DNA from: Conidiobolus incongruus B7586
Taxonomy: Eukaryota > Entomophthoromycota > Entomophthoromycetes > Entomophthorales > Conidiobolaceae
NCBI GenBank assembly: GCA_000697335.1
Contig: JNEM01011860.1
Location: 1 to 19,934 of the forward strand
Reading direction: 5' to 3'
DNA length: 19,934 nucleotides
In this document: piece by piece, positions 1 to 8,803 of the stretch
How positions within the stretch are numbered: the stretch's first letter is position 1
Layout: the number at the start of each line of letters is the position of its first letter
Position numbers and translations under genes: made by a program
The notes under the pieces: generated by a model
What the model was told of the DNA's origin: nothing
Seen by the model: the letters and a program-made list of their open reading frames with translations, nothing else
Database searches by the model: none

Positions 1-1042
1 ATTTTATTAATATCAAAATAAAAACTTTTGGTAATCATTATTTAATTGAAGTATAATAAATAATGAATTTTTAAAAGTTAATTTTTTGAAAAAATATATT
101 ATATATAGTTTAAAATTATTTACTTTCCTAATTATTTTGTATATATTTTTTTGAAATTAATAATATATTATAAAAAATCAGAAATTAAAAATTTTCATTT
201 TTTTAACTTTATAATAAAATAAATATTTTAATTTCATTATATAATTTATAAAAAATTCAACTTGTTATTTAATATTACTTATAGTATCTCCTTCTGAATT
301 ATATTTTATTTTTAATAAATTGAATATATAAGTGTGATGATATTATTTAACTCATTATTACTCATTTTGCTTTTTGATCAGTACTATTTTATATCAAATT
401 TTTAACTATCTATAAACTTTACCTAATGTTGAATAGTTGATTATTAAACTATTGTTAAATTTCTTAATTTATTGAAATATTTTTTCACTCAATATTTATT
501 ATTATTTACTTATATATTTTGGCTTGAAGTCTTAATTATATATTTTTTGATATTAATAACACTATTCAACAAAAAAATAGGACTAAAATTTATATTTTTG
601 AGTAGGTTTAATAGCATTATATTAAATTTATCATATTTATTTTTTATAATATCCCAAATCCTTTGAATAAATGAATAAAATTTTGTTGAAATAAAAATTC
701 ATAAACTTCTATCACATTTTAAAATGCAATATTTCTAATATAAATTTATATATTTATTAAGCTTGAAAATTAGAGTATAAAATTTCAAATAGTTATTGAA
801 AAAAATAAAACTGCAATTATATTGATAAAATTTAAATATAAATTAGTTTATGCTAATTAAGATTTATCCAATATACTTTATTATTCAAATTGAAATGAAT
901 TTTCAAGAATACCAATGTTTTTAATAAAGTTTTATCTTAGTACATTTATTGACTATAAGTTCAAATAATAATATATATATCCATATGTTTATATGATAGA
1001 CCATTTTTTAAATTGAATATGAAAATCTGATGATAACGAACA

Positions 1043-1062
1043 ATATATATATATATATATAT
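1043..1062. repeat. (AT)10 microsatellite
   Basis: Ten uninterrupted AT dinucleotides, directly visible. It is an ordinary simple repeat in AT-rich spacer DNA. Confidence 0.9.
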
Positions 1063-1430
1063 AATATTGGATCTGATCGTATCTCAATCTAAAAAAAATC
1101 TATACTTACAAAAATATCAATAAGTTTATATTCACTTGTTGATTTTTGTAATTCATCATTATATTAATTTTATTATCTTTAAAAAATAATGATATATGAA
1201 ATCATAATGAAACTAATTGCTAAATTGCTATAATTACCACATTAATCAATTACAAAAATCAATACATAAAATCATTTGTTTCCACTTAATATTCTCATCA
1301 CTTGGATAAATAATCAAATATTTAAAATTAAAAATTTTCATAAATTGTTGACCACAAAGTATTACTACAATCCCTTTAATTCCCTATTAACTTGCTACAA
1401 ATCCAATTTACTCACTTAATAATGGTTGTC

Positions 1431-1479
1431 TTTATCAGATAATTTTTGAATTATCAATATTTTTAGTTTATCAGATAAT
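1431..1479. promoter_or_regulatory. Paired GATA-type palindromes
   Basis: The 13-mer TTTATCAGATAAT occurs at 1431-1443 and again at 1467-1479, 36 bp apart. Each copy contains the perfect palindrome TTATC-A-GATAA, which presents two divergent HGATAR sites of the kind bound by fungal GATA zinc-finger factors. It lies about 430 bp past the antiporter stop codon, so no target gene is obvious. AT-rich DNA produces GATA sites often; regulatory function is inference. Confidence 0.25.
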
Positions 1480-1832
1480 CCAAAAATGGGATTTGGAATT
1501 AAATTATTTGATATTTGTGATCTAGATATTTGTAGTTAACTCATAATTATTTTTTGTAGTATTTTATTATAGATAAATTTTATGTAACTAGATATAATTT
1601 TAATACGATAGCGGTATGAGTAGCTATATCGGATATTTATGAAATGATACTACATTAACATAAATATATTCATTTAGAATAGGAACGAAGAATATTGTTA
1701 TTATTTTGAATATATCAATATTTGAATGGACTTGCAAATTATTACTTATTAATTGATTGGGTCAATAATATTTTAAAACATAAAGAAAATATGTAAAATT
1801 AGAGATGTTGATGATGATTTAGATTAGTTGTT

Positions 1833-1838
1833 TTTATT
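1833..1838 (-). terminator. Candidate poly(A) signal of the antiporter gene
   Basis: On the minus strand this reads AATAAA, about 75 nt downstream of the antiporter stop codon, a usual distance for a cleavage/polyadenylation signal. Such hexamers are common in AT-rich DNA, so the assignment is tentative. Confidence 0.35.
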
Positions 1839-1863
1839 AAATAAAATTATATTATATGTTATA

Positions 1864-1898
1864 AATAATAGATTAATACTTTGATTGAATCTATTATT
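1864..1898 (-). other. 3'-UTR stem-loop after the antiporter
   Basis: AATAATAGATT at 1864-1874 and AATCTATTATT at 1888-1898 form a perfect 11-bp inverted repeat around a 13-nt loop. It starts 13 nt past the stop codon of the antiporter and would lie in its 3' untranslated region. The stem is almost all A-U, so stability is modest. A role in mRNA 3'-end formation or stability is inference. Confidence 0.4.
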
Positions 1899-1910
1899 GT
1901 TATTTGTTAA

Positions 1911-4073
1911 TTAGATAGCTTTATCTTCAACTTCTTTATCCAAATCCTTGGTGATATTAAGGCCAAATTTCATTAATATCCAGTCAATACGTCCCATTTG
2001 AGTACTCTCTGTAGGAACTGTGAATAAGAAAACGAAAACAACAATGATACCGATACCGACGAGTAATCCCACCCAGGATTTGTATAATCCAAAACCGACG
2101 GGAAGATGCCCAGCGATAGCACCGATAAAGATAACGACGATGGCATAAGGCAATTGGGAGCTGACGTGGGTCTTAACTGAGATTTTGAGGGAAAGCGATG
2201 TAAGAATAGTGGTGGCTGAGAGAGGACTGCACAAATCACCAAAGAGAGCTCCTGAGAATACGGCAGCTGCGCTCAATGTGAGGATGTCAGTGTTCATTTC
2301 AGGATCAAGAGACTTAGCAAGGGGCATAACGAGAGGAAGAAGAATGGTCATAGTACCCCAACTGGTACCAGTAACAAATGAAATGATGCAGGAAAGAATG
2401 TAAGTTAAAAATGGAACCAAACCAGCAGGAACAGATTTCTTAAGAACACTGGAAAGGAAAATAGGAACTTTGAGGTCGACAAATACGAGACCAATACCCC
2501 AAGCGCAAACGAGAATTAACATAGTGGATACCATATCCTTAAGACCATACATGAACACGTCCATGATGAAATTAAAGTTCATGATGCCTTGGATGCGATA
2601 CATGGCCATAGCCACAAGACATCCTACAAAAGATCCGTATAAGAGAGCGTTATAAGAATCACCATTACCAGCAATGTTGGCAGCGGTAAACTCGATAGTG
2701 GAGTCGGTTTCGGCTTTTTCCAGCAGAGTGTAGTATCCTTGAAGGAACAAACTAAGGATCGTAATAGCAACAGTAACAATGATGGGGATACCGGCGTTAT
2801 ACCAGCGCTTGGGAGCATCTTCATCAGGTTCCAAGAAGTCGATTTCTTCAGGGCCACCGCCTGCAGCCTCTTCAATGGGCATAACTTGCTTCAAGTTCAT
2901 GGCACGACGCTCAGCGCGCAAAATAGAGCCAAAATCACGGTTGAAAACGAGAAGAACAAAAGCTAAAACAAGAGCCAAGACGGGGAAGTAACGGGAGGGC
3001 AAAGTATTTAAAAAGAAGATAAAGGGCTGTTGATCTACTTGAGCATCTTTCAATTGAGGTCCCAAAAGACCAAGCTGGAAACCAATCCAACTAGAAATAG
3101 GAGCCAAACTGGTGAGAGGGGCAGAGGTCAAGTGGACTAACCAAGCAACTTTCTCTCTACTGATCATATATTGATCAGTGACAGTATACAAATTACCTCC
3201 AACAATCAAACAACTGGCCAAATCATCTAAGAAAATCAACCAACCGGCTAAATAAACTGACCATTGAGCGCGAATTCTGTTGGTGGCTAATTTCCCCAAG
3301 AGTTGAGCGAGTGCCCCAGCACCACCCGATTTCTGTAACAAAGCGACCATCCCTGAAAGATAGAATGTGAACATAATAACTTTGGCGTGATCTGAGTCAG
3401 CAAGAGCGTGAATGATATAGTAGTCGATCATTCTCATGAACCCTGTGAGGGGATTGAAACCATTGACAAACATACTTCCCAAGAAGATACCTACGATGAG
3501 AGCGACCAAAGCTTGGCCAGAGAAGAAACTGACCAATAGCAAAATAATAATGGGAATGAGGGTAGTCCATCCGGGAAGACCATGAATTTGTTCCTTCGCC
3601 TCCGTCAAGACTTCGGCGGAATTCAAGGCGGATTTGATGCGGAAGTGAACTTGACGGGTAACACGATTCTCTAAGCCTTCAAGATTGAATTGATAAATAG
3701 AGGCGAGCTGGCCCTGAACGAGGGTTAAAGAGTTAGTCAAAGAGTTATTTTCATTTCTAGCAAGTTCTCCTTCTTGCAACAATTTGAGATTATCCTGATC
3801 CCAACCCTCTAAAATTTGATAATAAAATGTGGAATTGGCGATTTTAGCATCTAAAATTAATTAATCAATAACCAATTAAACTTAATCAAATTTCAAAGAT
3901 TAATTACCGGAATAGGCGATAGACACCTTGCAATCCCAATCAAAGTTATACAACACAACTTTAGGTACATCAAAACTTAATATCTCTGGTAAATCGCTCT
4001 TTTCAACATGTTGACTAGAGTAAAAATATAATACAAAACTTAAAAAGAATAATTTAATGAAATTCAATCCCAT
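1911..4073 (-). CDS. NhaC-type Na+/H+ antiporter with ER signal peptide
   Basis: Two exons, 4073-3908 and 3850-1911, joined across a 57-nt intron (3907-3851, GTAATT...TTTTAG, phase 1), give 701 residues ending in TAA. The protein belongs to the NhaC branch of the ion transporter superfamily (Na_H_antiporter family), which exchanges Na+ for H+ across a membrane. Visible evidence: about a dozen hydrophobic segments from residue 150 on; the signature GWLIFLDDLASCLIVGG around residues 258-274, with the paired acidic D264-D265 inside a membrane segment; TGTSWGTMTILLPLVMP around 549-565; and GALFGDLCSPLSATTI around 589-604, the duplicated half-site typical of the family. Exon 1 starts at the first ATG after an in-frame stop and encodes a signal peptide (MGLNFIKLFFLSFVLYFYSS). 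Residues 21-148 would be a lumenal/extracellular region with sequons such as N61-S-T. A hydrophilic loop rich in Glu/Asp/Gly lies around 375-405. Bacterial NhaC proteins lack this N-terminal extension. Exon GC content is far above that of the flanks. The exact ion and membrane are not readable from sequence. Confidence 0.92.
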
Positions 4074-4114
4074 AACTTGAATAGAAGTAATGGGTGTTAT
4101 TGATTAGTATGGGA

Positions 4115-4130
4115 AAGATAATGCTTATCA
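4115..4130. promoter_or_regulatory. Inverted GATA-factor site pair upstream of the antiporter
   Basis: AGATAA (4116-4121) and TTATCA (4125-4130) are two facing HGATAR-type sites separated by 3 bp, about 43-57 bp upstream of the antiporter ATG. Fungal GATA factors often act through closely spaced pairs. No TATA box is clear; an AT-rich TATTTAAG on the minus strand lies about 100 bp upstream of the ATG. Function is inference. Confidence 0.35.
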
Positions 4131-5305
4131 AACACTGTACTGTAATAGACTAAATTCAATGCCTTTGTATACCTCTTAAATAGTTATTAGAGGTAATTGC
4201 AACACCTCTGAATAAAATAAATCAATAATAGGTATAAAAATGATGAAAAAGCAAGACGAATCTTTAATGATTTAATAAAAACAATAATATGAACTCATTC
4301 CATCATACTTCAATTTATATACCAGCCTAAACGCTCAATCTTTGTGTATCATGAAATTTCAAGGTAAACGAATCAAGACTAAAACTTTTCCAAACTTTCT
4401 AATTTGGTCCCATTTCATTTTTCTCAATTTTGTGGATATCTCGAGTTAATGATATTCTCCAATAGTTTATTTCGGATATGTCAATTTTTATATATTAGTC
4501 TCAAGATATAGATGTATATATGTGTAATGCGAATTGTTTCATTTAGGAAAAAATTATCTGTGCCTATTATAATTTGACTGGATTTCAATATCATATCATT
4601 TTCTATTAACCACACTATAGAATCTCTATGTTATTGGTTAAAATAATACCCAAAACATTAAAAACTACCATAAAGGTAAAAAGATGATATTTTTTTCGAA
4701 AAAAATATGAGAAAATTCTAATAATACAATTTGACTCAAAATTATCTGTCTAAAATATACTCTTGATAACATTTCATCTAATATATATAGTCCCTGCAAA
4801 GATTTATTAATTCCTTTTTAAATAGTTTATTCAATATACAAAAATTACTTTTTTTTATCTGAGATTATGAAATATTTAATTTCGATCAATATTTTAGATT
4901 AATTAAAATTTGATCGGTAGGACTATTCAGAACTGTATGAATATTAAATTTTATCAGGTAATATATATAACCTCAATATTTCTACAAAAGTGAATTATAG
5001 TATATCCGAGACTAGGAGACTTGTTAATGTGCAGTTTCCGGTTGAATTTTATTTTGGTATTAGATTATATGCTTAGATTTTAGATTATATTTAGTATATA
5101 AAACATCGTGATATTACAAAAGTGGATTTAACGTACAGATCTAGATAATGTGCTAATAGTTTTTAAATTCAGATTGACAGTTTGATAATATACAATATTT
5201 TATCTTTAGTGTTTATAACAAATATTATTAAAATATGATATACACTCATAATATTCAAATATTGGAACTTTTAATCACGTTATTATTGGGATTGATAATT
5301 TTGAG

Positions 5306-5385
5306 ATCAGAATTCAAACCCTCAATGTAAAATTCTAGTTTAATTACATCAAAAGTTGATTAATATTAAACTACGGAATTCTGAT
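5306..5385. repeat. Nested inverted repeats (imperfect hairpin)
   Basis: ATCAGAATTC (5306-5315) is the exact reverse complement of GAATTCTGAT (5376-5385). Inside it TAGTTTAAT (5336-5344) is the reverse complement of ATTAAACTA (5365-5373). The two nested stems (10 bp and 9 bp) could fold as one interrupted hairpin. No flanking target-site duplication was found, so an element identity is not claimed. Confidence 0.4.
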
Positions 5386-5468
5386 TGAGATATTGAAAAG
5401 ATTTTGTTGTTGTGATATATTTTATGAGTTATAAATACAATTAATATTATCAAAAATAACAGATTCTA

Positions 5469-5549
5469 GCACAGTGACTACACATCATCATCTAGTACAA
5501 CAGCTAATATATTGTATAATTAAAAAAATAAACGATTTGGCCACTGTGT
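5469..5549. mobile_element. Candidate Tc1/mariner-like miniature element (MITE)
   Basis: CACAGTG (5470-5476) and CACTGTG (5542-5548) are exact inverted termini facing inward, and the similarity continues imperfectly for several bases (CACAGTGACTA against CACAGTGGCCA). A TA dinucleotide sits just outside each end (5467-5468 and 5550-5551), as expected for TA-targeting Tc1/mariner transposases, and CAGTG-type ends are common in that superfamily. The interior is AT-rich and non-coding. At about 81 bp it could only be a non-autonomous remnant. The termini are short, so chance is not excluded. Confidence 0.3.
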
Positions 5550-5552
5550 TAA

Positions 5553-5612
5553 GGAGGGCGTCGCCCCGAGCGTAATGGGGAAATCATAAATCCACTCCAT
5601 CTAGCGCGTGAC
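5553..5612. other. GC-rich patch with a short hairpin
   Basis: About 60 bp with clearly higher GC than the surrounding spacer. It includes GGAGGGCGTCGCCCC, where GGGC and GCCC can pair across GTC, and ends near GCGCGTG. It directly abuts the candidate miniature element, so both may be pieces of one older repeat. No open frame or RNA family is recognisable. Confidence 0.35.
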
Positions 5613-7654
5613 TAATTAAAGTTTATAGTTGCACGAATTCCTGATCTCAATATTTATCAATATCCACATCCTTAATCGAACGAGTTTAATAGTAATAAAT
5701 ATTTGGTGAGTATATTGCATGTAAAGTGTATTTACTTCTGTAAGTTCTTTTAGTCATGCATCTAATAGTTGAATTTTTATAGGCGGTTAGCCTATGTATC
5801 AATCTGAATATTATATAGATCTACATCACTTTGCCATAATTCCACATACTAAAACGTGCAGCTTTTAGTTCACAATTCCTCTAAAAAATCCTGTTCAATA
5901 CTATAATATACATCCAATATTAACATGAGATGAAAAAAGAATGCAGCCTCAAGAATCACGTGAACTATCCAAACGATAAAAATAATCCAAATTTTGAAAT
6001 TTATATATTAATTAAATTAATATGAGATAATTATTTAATATAAAAAACATCGGAAAGTTTAGGAATTTAATGTTAATATGAAATTATTTACGATATTTAA
6101 CAAGTTATTTCATTAAAAAAATTATATATATTCAATTTATGAAATCATAATAAAATTGATATGAATATTAAATATAAATTTTTAAATAAATTGTTTATTG
6201 AGATCTAATTTCGTTATAAATACTGGAAATATTAATACATTGCCAAATATTAGTTACACATTTAAAGATACATTCTAAGATTTTGCTGTTTCAAGTCTTA
6301 TGACAATATGTGGTAACTAAAAGTAACCAATTAAATATTCTCTAACTTTTGTTATAATCGATACCTCAGATAATTTGCTAATTTGACTTTTTGGGTAAGT
6401 GATTGAGTAATATTGTAAAATTGCAAAATTTTTATTCATATTTTAAGGATTTTTTTTAGCTAGTCCAATAAAAATTTAAATCATTAATTGTACTTGTATA
6501 TAATAGTTGAATAGTTTGTAACTATCTTAATATAGTTTGATAATTTATTCCTCTAGGAGTAGAATATACACTAATTAAATTTCAATATGTGATTGAATAA
6601 ATATAGTTATTGAACAAGTGGTATCATTTCAAATATATTACTACAAATTAATATCAGTTTTATATTAAGAACAATATATTTAAAATTAATCAAATTAGGT
6701 CACATATAATGTTCACAAACAATTCAGAATACAGCTTGTAATACATTAAAATAATATTAGCATAATTTTGTTAATATTCAGTGATATGTAAAAACTATTT
6801 AGGACCTTTATTCTTATTAAAATATTCAATTTGAACAAAGGGATATATATTATTAAAAAATTCCATAAATGATTAGTGATTATTATGGATTATTGATAAG
6901 ATAAATGATTATAAAAAATAAATAGGATTATGAATATGCTTTTAAATAGGAGAATCTATTCTAATTTTTCTAATCAATATATTCATGTAAAACATCAATA
7001 ACAATATAATATTATTCAATTGAATTTTTGTAAAATTATATAGATTTGAAACTTTTCAATTAACTATTCGACATTGATTACAGTAGATAGATAATATATA
7101 TTTGATACGATAGAAATTCTAATCGTTTAGAAAATATTTAACCTTTGAAGTAATTATGGAACAGCTATCACAATGTTTGAATAAATTAGAGACTCATTAT
7201 TTTGATTGAATGGAATATTATCGATATATATTAATTTACCAATTTAGTTAGTAAATAAAGCTTTAATAATAATCCCATCAATGTATTGTTGAGTATTTTG
7301 ATGATAAATGTTGTCAATTATATCAAAGGTTATTACCTAAATATACCCAAAACAATCCAGATCATTTCTACTGATATTCAACCAAGATGAAATTATCAAC
7401 CATATGAAAACATATTCGATTATCAAATACCAAATTCATTAGTACTATTCATTTCATCAACTTGAAATTCGTGAATATTAAGGATTTTCACTAATTCAAA
7501 TAATTGATCACATTCTAAAATTCAATTGAAATAATGTTGAATTTATAATAAACAGTTTTGATTTACCTTGAACTTGGGGTAAATTCATATTTATACCTAT
7601 TAAAATCTGAATAATTTATCAAATTTTTGAATTTGCATATTTGAAAAAAAGATT

Positions 7655-7867
7655 ATGAGTTTGTTAGTGTTGTTGAGTTTGGGCTGGGTTAGTTCAAAGC
7701 CTTTGCCTTTTAAATTGGTTCATCACAGTCGAAGAGCTCAGTTCATATCTTATGGGAATAATCAAGGTAAATAGGTTTTATGAAATTTAATTTTTAGTTA
7801 GTTAAACGATTATTTAGGATTAGATGGTTTAGTCTCAAATTCGCCTTTGTCTAAATTATTTCAATAG
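7655..7867 (+). CDS. Small predicted secreted peptide (53 aa, two exons)
   Basis: Exon 1 (7655-7766) starts at an ATG and encodes MSLLVLLSLGWVSSKPLPF and on to Q37. A 51-nt intron (7767-7817, GTAAAT...TTTAG, phase 1) joins it to exon 2 (7818-7867), which closes at TAG to give 53 residues. Without splicing the frame stops four bases into the intron region. Residues 1-14 form a typical signal peptide with cleavage likely near SS/K. The mature part is short and basic, with an Arg-Arg pair at residues 26-27 that a Kex2-like protease could cut, leaving a 26-residue C-terminal peptide. It has only no cysteines, so it is not a disulfide-knot effector. Exon base composition is clearly richer in GC than the flanks and the intron matches the size of the other introns here. 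I do not recognise a family. It could instead be the 5' remnant of a larger secreted protein gene, since the sequence after 7867 turns AT-rich and non-coding at once. Confidence 0.55.
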
Positions 7868-8803
7868 ATCCATATATTATATTATTTATACATAAACCTT
7901 GTTTATTTTGTATCAGTTTCTATTTCCTAACAGAAATTGATTAGATATTATATACTACTGGACCTAATATCAATTAAATTTCAATCATAAACATATTCAA
8001 TAAATATCAATCTATTCAAATATAATATCATAATACATACAATTAATATTAAAATGTATCAACATATTTATTAATATTTTGTGAATTTTTAAATCTAAAA
8101 TTTCTTAGTCCATCTCAGTTAACAATGAAATTCATATTTATACAAAACTTTTGAAATAATATATCACTAAAATTCCTTATAAAAATAATCCTAAATTTGG
8201 TAAATATTAATTTGTAGTATATTAAATAACATACATATATTCAATAAATTAGTTTTTTAACTGAAGCTAATATTACAAAAAAATATTATTTAAATATTAA
8301 ATTATTCTACTATATTAAGTTTTTAATAATTTTTTTTATCATTTAATTGAATTAATATTATTTTTATTATATCAATTTCAATTCCAATTATTAGAATAAT
8401 TTAATTACATTATTTAATGTTTTTTATAATTATCTAAAATATATTACTAATAAAAGTGATTATAAATATTAAGATTTATTTATAAAATATAATATCTAGA
8501 AAATATTTTTTTAAAATATTTTGAAATTGTCAATTTTAATTAATACTGTTATAAAGATTTGAAAAGATTTATAAAATATTATCTCTTTGATTATACCTAT
8601 AAAAATTATTCATATATAATCATTTTAACAGGAAAAAATATATATTATCTCTTCCACTTTGTAATCATTTTTTACTTATAGTTAATAAAATTTAGGAAAA
8701 TTATTTAAGTCAAATTTCAATATAAAAATTTTTTTAATCAATAACTTATTATATTAAAATAAAATTTATTAATAATATTGAATACTTTTTTAAAGTAAAA
8801 TAA
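7868..8803. other. AT-rich spacer between convergent genes
   Basis: No coding potential is visible. This is the shared 3' flank of the small peptide gene (plus) and the Pro-rich gene (minus), which point toward each other. It is among the most AT-rich stretches of the window, with long A/T runs between 8280 and 8560. Confidence 0.7.

Larger units (their letters stand above)
1..1910. other. AT-rich intergenic spacer
   Basis: No coding exon is supported here. A 64-codon open stretch at 472-666 has only the Phe/Ile/Leu composition expected from random AT-rich DNA. The spacer holds an (AT)10 microsatellite at 1043-1062 and two copies of a GATA-type palindrome at 1431-1479. Its right end, next to 1911, is the 3' region of the antiporter gene. 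Confidence 0.7.
4074..7654. other. Long intergenic region
   Basis: The first 150 bp are the promoter side of the antiporter. The remainder has no coding exon that I can support in either strand. It holds a short stem (AGAGGT...ACCTCT, around 4190-4210), an imperfect hairpin at 5304-5390, a candidate miniature inverted-repeat element at 5469-5549 and a GC-richer patch at 5553-5612. The rest is featureless AT-rich DNA, ending in the 5' flank of the small secreted peptide gene. Confidence 0.6.

Noticed and set aside
472-666. 64-codon hydrophobic open frame on the plus strand
   Set aside because: Hydrophobicity follows from T-rich codons; it has no ATG start at its first codon and sits in featureless spacer.
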